A stretch of 64,000 nt of DNA from Nemophila menziesii (taxonomy: Eukaryota; Streptophyta; Magnoliopsida; Boraginales; Hydrophyllaceae): contig JARWIR010000003.1 in NCBI GenBank assembly GCA_029959085.1, forward strand, positions 37,373,505 through 37,437,504, written 5' to 3'. Below the pieces are notes generated by a model. It was not told the origin of the DNA and did no database searches. It was given only the letters and a program-made list of their open reading frames with translations. Below are positions 22,064-34,097 of the stretch, piece by piece (position 1 is the stretch's first letter; every line of letters begins with the position of its first letter). Position numbers and translations under genes: made by a program.

Positions 22064-23479
22064 ACAGATGTTTAGAGATAGAGAGTAAACACACATAAAA
22101 GCATTGCCTATCTCCTTATAAATAGTTAAAAGGCGATGATTCGCATGCTCTAGGGAGTAATGATTCAATTATTTTACAATCATTAACTTCCACATAAGGA
22201 GACAATCCATAACTAAAAAAGACTTTTAATTTCACGCGCTACACATGATGTTCATAGTGAGAAAAGGAACATAATCATCTAGATTACGTCATTCTCGTTG
22301 AAAGGAAAAAGAAAGACCATCCCTTTGAAGGTTAGTCGTGATACTCAAAATTTAGGGTAACTGTAGGTCCAAAATACCCTTGAGGACCCACAAATGGATT
22401 AAAACTCTTCAATGATCATAATTAAAGGAAATTTCAAATACCCCATTCAGAATAGAAAGGTCAATTTGGCATAAATGTATCATAATCAAATGATCATGTC
22501 GGCATACTAAGTGCCTGGCCTGATGATTGAGGGGGTTTTACCTTTGCTTCGTTCCCCCCAATGCAGATGCTGGCAGAAAACCAACTGAGAGACTAATGGG
22601 CATCCACTTTCTATTAATACCCTCACTTATCCCTTGAAAAAGATATATCATTTAAGTATTCACTTTTACAATATAAAATTATCCTTGCACTCTTGGATAC
22701 AAGATTAATTGTACGAGTACCATTAGGAGGTCACAACCCTTCAGTTCTAACCTTTGTTTGGTTTCAGGTAGCAAGGATCGAGATTCAAAGTCAGATGCAT
22801 GAAGATTTAGGTGTGTAACCAAGCTAGTCACATTTAGGTGTAGTTAGTTCTAGTAAAATTTGATTATGATAGTTTTATGTTATATCAAATCAGATGTTGG
22901 TAGAGTGTGAAAAGACCAACAACAGAAATATGTGAAAAATAGAACTCTGGTGGGTGTTGTTGTTGGTGTTTGAGATAAATCTGCATTCAAACGGGCATGG
23001 TGACCTGAAATTAGATAAAAGGTCAAGACCACATGGAGGTATGCCTCATGATGGAACTCCTATGGCAACGTCGTTATTGTGACCGAGGACTGAAAGAAAT
23101 ATACATGAGACTAATCTCGATTGTAATATGAACGGTGGATATATAAGTAACACCTTTTTAGGCGCATGGTATGGGAATATATAGATATAGAAATCCTAGT
23201 ATACAAAATTAGGATTTTGTCGTATCCTATTAGGAAATGCAGGTTTGTTGCCTAGAACAGGGCGACCGTAATTATTTTCGGGTAGTGTCGAGCCTTTGAC
23301 GTTGAGCCTTACGACCAACCGAGGCTATAGTTCCACCAGCGTCCAAGACGTTGAATGACCGAGCCTATTAGATGTAAATAGATGTATTATAAGGTACATT
23401 GGCCAAAAGAGTTTATGTAATAAATTGGAGTTGCCTCAAAGAGTCCACAACAATATTAACGAGATTTAGGATGTAACTA
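22064..23479. other. Intergenic, no gene seen
   Basis: No ORF with a recognisable domain. There are scattered stops in all frames and no clear repeat boundary. Confidence 0.45.
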
Positions 23480-23870
23480 TTATGAGTTGCATCCATGTGT
23501 GCAACCCATTTGTGCAATACACAACCCATTGTTGAAGCCATGGAATTCACGACCCATTCCTAAAGCAATGTAAGTCATGACCCATTCGTCAAATCCATGT
23601 TGGACATTCCATGGAAGCCACAACACATAACACAACCATATGTAAAACAATACACACCCTATTCATAAAAAAATTGCGACAACCATAACCACCACCAAGC
23701 CACAACACACAACCTATTCATTAAATAACACACAACCCATTTGTGAAAAAATGGTAGCAGCCGTAACCACCAGTAAGCCACAAAACACAACACATTCGTT
23801 AAAAACACATAACCTATCTGTAAGAAGCTTGCACCATCCATAACCACCATCGAGGCACAACTATCAGAAA
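23480..23870. repeat. Degenerate tandem repeat rich in CACAACCCATT
   Basis: Units of about 80 bp share AACCATAACCACCA, AAGCCACAA.ACACAAC and AACCTAT. The two clearest begin at about 23668 and 23748. The block is CA/AC-rich and continues into a CACCACC-rich stretch to about 24130. The short frames here are by-products of the repeat. Confidence 0.55.
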
Positions 23871-24589
23871 TTTGAGCTCAGATCTTAAAAGAGTTTGAGC
23901 TTAGATATCGAGAAATATCACCACCATAGATTCGCTACCACCACTAGTGTGACATCACAACCACCTCGTGAGCTTCTTCATCAAGGAGCAAAGCTTGAGC
24001 TCTCCCATCAAAATGTCAAAACCACTAATGGTATGCTGAGCTACGCCACCATAACTTCACAAATCTATAAACGAGTTTCATAAGTCCACATTATAGAGGA
24101 AAGGCGTCAGCTCCACTACCCACCATCCACTATCTTCGCTCCACCATTTCCTTTATGCTTGACATAGGTTTCATTTAAAAGCAAGCAAATTGCAAAGAAA
24201 TGGTAAAAATGGTAGGTCATGTCAATGAAACTATATATAAGATCTCTTGGGAAGTAAAAAGGGTTAAACTTTAAGGATAAAATAGTGGGGTGTGAATCCT
24301 TTTTTTCCGTACATCTGAAACCTAAAGGCTAGTAGGTAGACCTACTAAAATTAGTGTCTAGCGATTATTAATAATTATTCTTATTACGGACCAACCATTA
24401 CGATCTTTAGTTAGAAAACTTCATAAACCGTCATGTGAGTCTACATATTGTACTAGTTTGCGCTCATATGTGCTTTTTCTTTTGCTAACCAATATGCACT
24501 CCTATTTATTTATGTGTAGATATGATCAATTGTGAAATCGGATATGAACCTTTTGGATCACTAAAACAATATTATAAATTATAGGAGAT

Positions 24590-26140
24590 TTTAGTTCCAC
24601 ATGATATAACATTTTACTAATAGGAGGAATATTTATTTACAGCCCCACAACCTTCTTCTTACCAAACAAAAGCCCACCCAAACATTAGTTACTATCTAAC
24701 TAGTATATAGGAAAATAACCAAAAACCCCTACCCTTTCTATACACTAATCTAATACATACAGTGAGAAACAAAAAACAAAAACAAAGAACCCATATAGGG
24801 GTTTCGTGACCAGCTCTCTCTCTCTCAGCTCCCTCTCTTTGCTTTCTCTGTGCTCAAGAACTAACGCCGCCCCCACCCTCTCCACCATGTCCGCCCCTTT
24901 CCTTCTTCCCACAGATCCGACCTTCCATCAACACTACCACCATCATCTCCACCCCCTGCTGCACACCACCCTCCTGCAACCATCCCACTGCTGCCGCCAT
25001 CTCACTGTTGCCGGAGCTCCCATTCGAGAAGAAGACCACGCCACCTTCACCAAGAAAAACGTGGATCACCACTGCTTCCCACCACCACGAAGAAGCTGCT
25101 CAGTTCAGATCCAGGCCAGCAGCGCGAGTCAGCCACCGTGGCGAAGTAGGACCCTCCCACTGCCGCTCCTGCACAAGAAAACCGCCGGAGATCAACACCA
25201 CCTCACCTTCCCGTACCCACCCTTTCCTCCAGCGCAAGACAAGTGCCTCCATCAGCGTGGCCAACATCAGATCTGCATTCAAACAGCGACGCCCCACACT
25301 TCCTCCGCCACCTCCGTTCTCGTCCATTCATTTACAGCGCCTCCCTCCTTCTCTGCTGCAAAAACAGTCCCTCCAAACGCACCATCGCCGTCCCTCCTCT
25401 GCTACAAAAACAGATCTGCTGCGAACCAACAGTCCCTCCTTCGCACCACCACCGTCCCTCCTTTGAACACTGAATTGTGTCCAACCCTTTTAGGGTCCAG
25501 ATTGAATTTGGTCCTTCCCTTCTACGTTTCAGCTCACCTTTTTTGTTGGTCCATTGGTTTTATTTTTTTTAAAAACCTTGTCCAGCCCATTAGGTTATAT
25601 TTTTTTTCAAAATATTGTCCAGCGCATTAGGTTTTTTTTTTTTTTTAAAACATTGTCCAGCCCATTAGGGCTATAGTTTTTTTTTAAATCTTGGGTGTAT
25701 CTAGTGTGAGGGGTAAGGGGCCCAGCCCATTTTATTAGTCTTGTATGTATTAGGATAAAATGGCTTGGGTATAGCCCTAGGGGTACAGTCTTAGAATATT
25801 TTTTACTTCATTGGACATGTGTTATAGAAAAAAAGGCTTGGGTACAGCCCTATGGGTGCAGACTTGGACAAACCCGTATCTTGGGTAAATTTTGACTTGG
25901 ACAAAATGAAGCTTGGGTACACTAAAATAGCAATGCTACACTAAAAAATAAAAAGGGTATAGCCCTATGGGTGCAGACTTGGACAAATTTTGACTTGGAC
26001 AAACCCGTAGCTTTGGTACATTTTGACTTGGACAAAAACGCAGCTTAGGTACAACCCTATAGCCACGGACTTTAACATGGATATAACGTAAAGAAACGCT
26101 ACACGAAAATAATAGGTCCGTACCCGAGGGTACGGATTGG
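24590..26140 (+). repeat. RepB copy 1: ACC/CT-rich leader-like repeat with CCAGCCCATT block
   Basis: It begins with an AT-rich lead containing TTTCTATACA, then (CT)n, then about 650 bp of CACC/CGCC-rich sequence open in several frames at once (24806-25630). A block of repeated TTGTCCAGCCCATTAGG follows, then GGGTACAGCCCTATGGGTGC repeats to about 26040. The same order occurs on the minus strand at 62340-60700. The open frames are low-complexity His/Pro/Ser strings and match no family, so I regard them as non-coding. The edges are estimates. Confidence 0.45.
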
Positions 26141-26436
26141 ATACGGATTAGTTGAAATAACTTGTTTAGTTTGGTTAGGTTTTAAAAAGAACAAATCCTA
26201 ACTTAGGCTTTAAAATGGGGTTGAGAATGCAATTAGACTCTACTTTGAAGTTTCCTCTTACTAATATCAATTGAGATAAGATCCACCAATACTTTAAAAA
26301 ATTTCTATGGATTGGGCCTTGAAATTTAGACGAGCCCATAAACAAAACTCCCATTATCACTCTAAACTGTAGAACCCTAAACGTTAGAGCATTGGAGCCT
26401 AAAACCTTTGAACTATTATAGCAAAAATAAAGTAAA

Positions 26437-28397
26437 ATGGAGGAGACAAACATGGAAGATGCTGACCAGAACAACAACATCGAGTCCGAGGTAGCTCCGG
26501 CCTTAATTGCGGTCCACCCGACCCAAAAATTCGTCACCGTCTCAGTTGGGTCGGACCTCCGCATCTTCAATCTCCAGTAAAGCTTCAATCTTTTAAATTG
26601 TCGAATTCAATTATTCCATATGGAGACAGTTTCGTAATTTACTTGTATAATCTAAATTCATATGTCTTCAATTTTGTCAGAGAAGGTTGTGTAGTACCAT
26701 TGGTGGAAGATGAATCATGTGGGTCAATGCATAAGGATTCAATTAGAGCAATGCGTTACTCTGCAGATGGGAAGCTCTTTGTATCTGCTGGAGATGACAA
26801 ATTGGTCAAAGTTTGGTCAACTGATACTTGGCACTGTATTGGTACCGTGTAAGTTTATAAATCCCATTGAACCCTTCTATAATTATTCACTAAACATATA
26901 CTCCTGTTTTAATAGATCATCTGAGAAGAGAGTAAGCGCTGTTTCAATAAGCAATGATGGTAAATTTGTGTGCTTTGCCGACAAATTTGGAGTTGTATAT
27001 GCAGTTGATACTGAAAAATTCGATAATAAACAAACATCAAATGAAAAAGCAGCCCCAATTCTTGCCCACTATTGTAGCATCATTACTAGCCTGGTAAAGT
27101 TTGTATTTTTGTTTTTAATCCTTCTTGTTACTGAACTAATGTATATTTACCACCTGTAGGAGTTTTCACCAGATGGACGATTCATTGTTAGTGCTGATCG
27201 AGACTTCAAAATCCGTGTAAAGTATCTTCCTTTTTGTTTTAAATCAATTTAAAACAATACATATCTTGAAATTTCCCTTATCCATTAAAACCCTTAAAAC
27301 TACAGGTTACAGTCTTTCCCAAAAAGCCCTTAGATGGTGCACATGAGATACAAAGTTTTTGCCTTGGTCATACAGAGTAAGTAGTGTCTTTTCTGTAATT
27401 TTTTTTATTTTAATTTTAACATCTGAAATGTATTATGTTATACATTATCAGATTTGTGTCATCCCTTGCTTTTATTTGCGGAAATGATTCTCCACAAGGA
27501 TATTTAGTTTCTGGTAGTGGAGATTCAACAGTAAGTGAATATAATATAATTAAACTAATTATATTTGTGTATTTTACATAATTATTATATTCATAATTTT
27601 CCAGGTTCGATTATGGGATTACACTTGTGGTTCTCTTCTTGACACCTGTAATGTTGGAGAGCTAGTAAGTTACATTTTACTTTCTTGAATTTCCATTAAA
27701 GTACATAATTAGACAACATTAAGTTTTCATTTGAGTTTTTTACAGTCTAATGGTAGAGAAGATGAGGGCTTGCCAGCTGTCACTGATATTTGTCCTACCT
27801 CAGATGGTTCATTATTAGCCGTCGCTATTCAAAAGCAAGTCTTTTCTCATTTCTAATTTTCTCGTTTTTACAGTTTTTTTTAATTAAATCTTTATATAAT
27901 GCAGTTTATCAGGAATAATGCTACTTAACTGCAATATCACATCCAAAAAACTCTCTATCGCCAAAGTAAGTTTTTTTTTTTTGCATCACATAAATCAGAA
28001 ATAACCTTATTTATTATGTTAGGTAATTACAATACCTGGAGAGACATTTATTCCAACAAGTTTAGGAGCATCATTATCAGAACCATTATTATGGATGATA
28101 ATTGGTGTATCAAGTTTAAAACCATCTGATTCAATATCACTCACACGTGTAAGAGTTGTATCTGGATTTTCGGAAAGTAATCAAGAATCATTATTATTAG
28201 AAGATAAAGAAATACCTGGAGGAGAATTATTACTTAAGACATTACAAGGAGGTTTATGTGTTGAAGAAGAAGTATTTTCTACAGCTGCAGAAGCATTAAA
28301 AACAGCAATGCGTAATCTTTTTACTAAAAAACAATATTCAGTTGAAAGAAGAGAGTTTAGAAAACGAGGAAGAAATGATAAGAAAGTTAAGAAATAG
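26437..28397 (+). CDS. tRNA (guanine-N7)-methyltransferase non-catalytic subunit, WD40 protein (TRM82/WDR4)
   Basis: Ten exons join to 1278 bp, 425 residues: 26437-26576, 26681-26848, 26916-27093, 27160-27216, 27306-27376, 27452-27530, 27605-27664, 27746-27834, 27905-27965, 28023-28397. The sum is divisible by three and all phases agree. All introns are GT-AG except intron 8, which is GC-AG. WD40 blades are visible: KDSIRAMRYSADGKLF with KLVKVW, KRVSAVSISNDGKFV, ITSLEFSPDGRFIVSADRD, EFVSSLAF with DSTVRLWDY, and AVTDICPTSDGSLLAVAI. The C-terminus is lysine-rich. The family partner is the catalytic TRM8/METTL1, and together they make m7G46 in tRNA variable loops. The start ATG is the first of two close in-frame ATGs. 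The gene looks intact. Confidence 0.92.
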
Positions 28398-29515
28398 GTC
28401 TCAACAAGCCTTGTATCATCGTGTGTAACAATGTTTCTTTATAGAGACCACGTGTAATACGTGGTATTGTACTAAATTTCTTCTGAATTTTGCAGAATTT
28501 ATTTTGATTTCGTAACACATTTTTTTGATAAATGGAATGGAATGTTATAATTTGTTATTGTTAAGTTATTTTATGGCATATGGAACAAAGAAATTATGAA
28601 ATGCGTATGAATTGGGTTTGTTGAAAATATGTATTCTGTGAGATTTTGAGTAATTTTGACTCAATATATACTTAGCAATCTTTTTGAAAATTGAAGTTCA
28701 TATTAGCTTATAAATTGGTGTTTACTAATTTTTGTAAAGAATCAAAATTAATGTGTCATAATATATCGTGCCATAAATTTTGTGACGCGTAAATCAGAAT
28801 TTAATTTATTTATTTTTTGATTATAATTTTTATTGTGTCAAGGTTATATTATGTTTAAAATATTTTAAACAGACCAATACTAATTTATTAGGTATAAATA
28901 TAAGTTTAAATTTGAGTTTATTAAGGATATGGTAATTAAGTTCTTGTGGATGTTTAAAATATGTTTGAAATAACATGACATTTTTCAAGGTTAAGATCCA
29001 AAACATTCGTCCAAGTCTCGATCGATTAATGGAGCATCCAATCCAATTAGACGATGCATATGTGACCCAATAAAATATTTGGGTTTTCGACTTAAAAAGG
29101 TCTTGAAGACACATGTAATCATCGATAAAGAGGGAAGGAAAAAATATGTTCTCAAACTAAATTACATATGGTAAAATATTAAAATATTTTTAAATAAATA
29201 AAAATTACATAAAGCCAAAAAGAACCTACAAAATGATCACATGTTTAGAAAGTAAATTAAAATGAACACCAACATTGTTCACCAACGAGTTGCCGTCGAT
29301 ACACCACACCACCACTGAAGTGGGCTTAATAATCAATTTTTCTTTAATAAATATAATTACGACACAATTTTGCTTAATTAAAAAAATACTACAACCTAGC
29401 AGATTTAAGTCTAGAAGAGTAAATATAGAAAAAAATAACACTACACTGATGCCATCGTCATTTTCACTAGTACTTCTATGACTTCAAACAGATTTGAAAC
29501 CAACCATGACCTCAA
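28398..29515. other. 3' flank of TRM82 and AT-rich intergenic DNA
   Basis: The first 150 bp are the likely 3' UTR. The remainder is AT-rich with no supported gene; short frames on both strands overlap one another. Confidence 0.45.
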
Positions 29516-30966
29516 TGATGTCTTGTCTTTTGTGTTACGTTTTAATACTTCCGAGACATCATTTTGGGTTATTTTGAGATTAATAGTTGATACTTATCCC
29601 TTTATTTAGTATATTTTGAATTCATAGCTATGATTTAAAATTTAACATGTTTTAGAGCAACTTGAGGTAATTTTGTGTTTTAATTGTGTAACTCTTTAAG
29701 ATGGACGATCCAAGGATGTAAAGGTCAAGCTAGGAAGTAAAGAAGTTAACACCAAGATGAGTGGAAAAGATACCAAGACAATCTAAGACGTTAAAAGAAT
29801 CAATAGAAGTTAAAGCACCAAAAACTGAAAAAACAGATTCGTCAACTTAGAATATCACGACAATTAAGTGAGAAGGAATCTGATCATGACCTTTGGATAC
29901 AAGATATCTCTTAGAGTTTAGTATATGTGATAATAAACGACAGTCAATTTCGAGTGAGATGAAGAAGTTATGAATACTTTCGCAAGATGACTAGAGTTGT
30001 GCAATTTTAGCAAAGAATTCCACATACCACTTTTGGCCCAATTTATGGCCCTAGACGCAGAACTCAACCTTTTTGTAGTATAAATAGGATGTTTTAACTT
30101 TTTAGACACACTTTACTTTTGGAGTACGAGAGAAGTAAGGAGAATAATGCAAGAAGCAAAACAACACAATTTTACACCATTGCAATTCCTTCTTTCTTTT
30201 CTAGCTCTTTAATTATGTCTTCATCTCTATTTTTTTCTTCAGTATGAGCTAATTTCTCTTTAGTTTGGGATGTCTAATTTAGGAACCTTAAAGACAACTA
30301 TTTAATTATTTATGATTATTGAGATCTTTTTAAATTTAAATAAATTGTATAAATTTCGTTTATTACTACTTTGTTTTAATTTGAATTTATTTATAAATAA
30401 TCACATGTATTACATGAATTACACTCGGAAAGGAGATTGATAGGTTGACCTAGGTAGTAACCGTATGAATTTATCTTAAGAACCATAAGACCTAGATAAT
30501 ATATCCAAGTTAGGTTTTTTTTTTATCTTAACCACTTCATAAATAGTAGGATCTCTCAGGAGAGGTATCTATATTTAGAAAGTAGCCCATTTATCCTGAC
30601 GGGACTTAGGTGTAATTTAGAATCCCGGTTATCGTAAAAATTACCAGTTTGACATTTGGTCAAATGATTATTATTAGTTGTTGATTTGTTGAACATAAAC
30701 AGTCCAAGCTATATTCTCTACACGGTTTAAACCCATTAAAGTAATTTATTTCATTCTTGCAATTAGTTATATCGTAATTTGGTTTAATCTTAACCATAAA
30801 AATCCGATCTTTCGTAGTTTGTTTTTAGCATAAGGAATATCCCCAATCTTATGTAATTGTAAATTAACCTCACAATCCCCCGTGGGGACGATTTACTTAC
30901 TAAAATTTGTTACCCATCGACACGTATAACATAGTGTAATTCCTCTAATGTTGATTTTATATGACA
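29516..30966 (+). mobile_element. RepA copy 3: solo-LTR-like, 1.45 kb
   Basis: It starts TGATGTCTTG after CTCAA and ends near TTTTATATGACA before CTCTG. The flanks agree at 3 of 5 bases, which could be a decayed 5-bp target duplication. A TATAAATAG box lies at about 30080, 560 bp from the start. Near the end is CCCCCGTGGGGACGA, the counterpart of the GCAGGGACTAC-like motif in the minus copies. There is no internal retrotransposon sequence. Confidence 0.65.
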
Positions 30967-31860
30967 CTCTGAGAGCTACCACGCGAACTCGGATTGACCA
31001 CTACCATTGCCTCACTTGATCTTGAGCTTTACCACATAACAGAAATATGACACCAATCTCGGCCTCAAACACTCTATACACTTGAGCTCAATGAATCTTG
31101 TTATTAAGCACCACATGAGCACATGACCTCTATCAATGGAGGCAAAACAAAAACACGATATATAATCGAGCTTCCTAGCAAAGCTACTACCACTGCCTCC
31201 ATCTCAGCCTTCGAATCACTGCAAAGACACCACCGTTCTTTCTTGCCTGACCACATTCTCTTTGTGATCTGAAAGCTTAGGTTCCGATCAAAAAACGTGA
31301 AACCCTAGCTCCATCTCCGCTGCTCCGCTTAGCTTTACTTTATTTTAGTTTTTCGGCAGGAAGGGAAGAGGATCTTGAGTGTGTATTTTAGTGGGTTTTA
31401 ATATTTAGGTTTATATATATATATGGGGGATAAAAATAATGTAAATTGCTTAAGTATTTTTTAAATCAAACAGACCTCTAATAGGAACATAGTATAGGAG
31501 TGGAGCATTTAGGTTCTTAATAATGCTTTTCAAGAGACGTTGGATCAAAATATCCACAATTTTATTAATTAGAAACTAAGATTTGTAGTTGTTAGTAATC
31601 ATTATGTGATCATTGGGAGTATACTCATGATATATTTTGATTGTCTAAGAGGCATTATCTTTTTAAGCAATGTATGACCCTTCTTGGACAACCCTCCATA
31701 TGTTATAATCAACGGATTTAAGGAAGTTTTTCATTTTACACTTACACAAGTAAAAACAAAAACTATAAAAAACCGGTGAGATAGGAGTAACATAAGTTTC
31801 AAAAAGATTAGACATAATGATTGTTAACTCTACTAATGATAAAACTATTCACGTAGAGCT
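30967..31860. other. Intergenic, no gene seen
   Basis: ACC-rich degenerate sequence to about 31330, then AT-rich with a short (TA)n at about 31412. No supported ORF. Confidence 0.4.
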
Positions 31861-32040
31861 AGCTTATTAATCCTAGGGGGGGTGAATAGGACTCTAATAT
31901 AATCTATTCCTATTTAAAAATAAATACTCTTAAGCTAAGGTCACTTTAACCTATAAGCCAAACTCTAAGATAGAATACAAAAGATGATCTTAAGAGTTCA
32001 TAAATGCGGAAGCTAAGTGCTAAGAAGGTAGAAAGGCAAG
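31861..32040. repeat. Left part of a GGGGGGTGAATAG-type repeat
   Basis: Contains CCTAGGGGGGGTGAATAGG, a phrase common in plant LTR-type repeats. It breaks off at AAGGCAAG, and similar sequence resumes at 34090. This suggests the repeat was the target of the LINE. Confidence 0.35.
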
Positions 32041-34089
32041 GTTGAAGTGATACACGCGGTATGTGAATTTTTCACCTCTAGTTATTTACTTAAGAAATTA
32101 ACTACCACTATTATTGCTCTCATCCCGAAGAAAGATATACCCTTAAAAGTTAAAGATCATAGGCCCATATCCTATTATAACGTCATCTATAGATCCATCA
32201 CCTTGCTAATAGAGGATCGTATGAGACCAGTTTTAGATGATATTATTGATAAAACCTATAATGCTTGTCTTCGGGAGATCGAAGCCCAAGAATATTCAAA
32301 TTTTGCAACAATTGTTGAGAGGGTATAACAACAATAGTATCTCTCCTCGATGCACAATCAAAATTGACTTGTGTAAGTCTTATGACTCAGTTTTTTGGGA
32401 GTTTCTTTTTTAGGCTCCCAAAGTATTCAAAATTCCAATAAAACATATTAATTGGATTATGACGTGTGTAACAACTCCTTCTTATCCGGTGGCATTAAAT
32501 GGTGAAGTACATGGTTTCTTCAAAGGTAAAAGAGCCTCGCGACAAGGTGATCCTCTCTCACCCTACCTATTTATTTTGTGCCTTTAATAACTATCGAGAC
32601 TCTTGAAGAAAAACACAATAGTAGATCCAAGTATCATCCTGATTGTGTAAAATTTAAGATTAAACATCTTGATTTTGCCGATGACCTTATGTTACTAGCT
32701 AAAGGAGATCCCACTTCGGTTAAGATTCTCATGGATAGTTTGAAAGAATTTGGGAATTGCTTGGGTTTTCATTTGAATGTGCTTAGATTGAATATTTATT
32801 ATGTAGGAATAAAAGAAGAAGCAATAGAAGATATATTAAAAATTACACAATTACAAAAGGGAAGTATGCCTTTTCGATACCTGGGTGTACCTTTTGGAGT
32901 TTTGATTTTGCTGTCAAGAGATTATGGAACACCCCTTCCCTCTCTTATTTGGGCCACCTAGAGCTCATTATGTCGGTGCTTCAAGAAATAATGTGTATTT
33001 ACTTGTCTATATTTTTTATTCAATTTGTGTATGAGAAAGAATTGAGAGAATTTGTGCAAATTTTATTGGGATGACAAGTCTTTACAAATTAAATGAAAGA
33101 ATATTTTCAATCTGAAAGAAGAAGGGTGTATTGGTCCCAAAGAACCATGTGCTTGGAACAAAACAGTACTTATGAAGATGTTGTGGAAAAATGTTGGAAA
33201 AATATTAATTTTTAATATAATGGGTGCATGTAGAATATATAAAAGTGAAAAGTGTTTGGTTGTGGAAAGTGAAAAAAAACGGATTCGATGGTTTTGAAAT
33301 AAGTTTAAGAGCTAAAGGATGAGACTGAGATTTCCCTTGGAAATGTAGAAGGTGAAAAATATTATCTCGATGGGTTTCCTCGGCCAATAAACTCTCCATC
33401 GCAACTTCTAGTGGTGAGTACCATGCTTTATATAAGAAACCTTATGATATTGTTCGCCATCGATCTATTCCAAGTGTGGGATATGTGTGTTACTCCTGAA
33501 CATGCAATTATAGTTTGGAGGTCGTTACATAAGAGACTGAGAACAAAATATTAATGGTATATATACGGAGTTAGATCCTTCCGGTGGATCATGCAGTGAG
33601 GATTTTGAATCAAATAATCATTTATCTTTTGAATGCGCTTTTGCTAAAGACATTTAAAATGAGGTGAAGAAGTAGTTGGGTATTGAGAAAAAAAATTAAT
33701 ACGATCTTAAGCCCATTTAAATTCTTAATAAACTAAAAGATCAGGAAAATTGGTTTAGAAAAATATGGAGAGTTGCTTCAACGACTATGATTTACCATAT
33801 TTGGAGAACAAGGAACATAGCGCTATGAGAGAAGTAATAATACATTCAACGTAGGCCATTCTTAAGGAGATTAAGTTATGCGCCTTTATATTCTATTCGC
33901 TATGTACCCTCAACATGCCTTCATGGATGATAGTTGGATTTTAATATGTAACTCTACGAGGCATTATACTAGCAAACAGAGAGATAGTTACTAACTTAAA
34001 CTTCGGGACTAGGTAAATAGTATATTGTGTACAATGTACAGTTATTTGCCTGTTAATGAATACGTTTACCAAACCAAAACAAAAGTTGC
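32041..34089 (+). pseudogene. 5'-truncated LINE with decayed reverse transcriptase
   Basis: In order, through several frames: ALIPKKDIPLKVKDHRPIS (about 32120-32175), a region with KIDLCKSYDSVFWEF, RASRQGDPLSPYLF (about 32530-32575), the catalytic-box equivalent FADDLMLLAKGD (about 32670-32705), FRYLGVPFG, then zf-RVT debris ending in IWRVASTTMIYHIWRTRN (about 33760-33815). The Y/FADD box is intact but stops and frameshifts separate the blocks. The direct repeat AAGGCAAG at 32033-32040 and 34090-34097 and an A-rich stretch before the second copy fit target-primed insertion of a truncated LINE. Confidence 0.7.
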
Positions 34090-34097
34090 AAGGCAAG

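Noticed and set aside
24806..25630. 274-codon His/Pro/Ser-rich ORF
   Set aside because: The region is open in several frames on both strands because of CACC/CGCC composition. The same composition recurs in RepB copies elsewhere.
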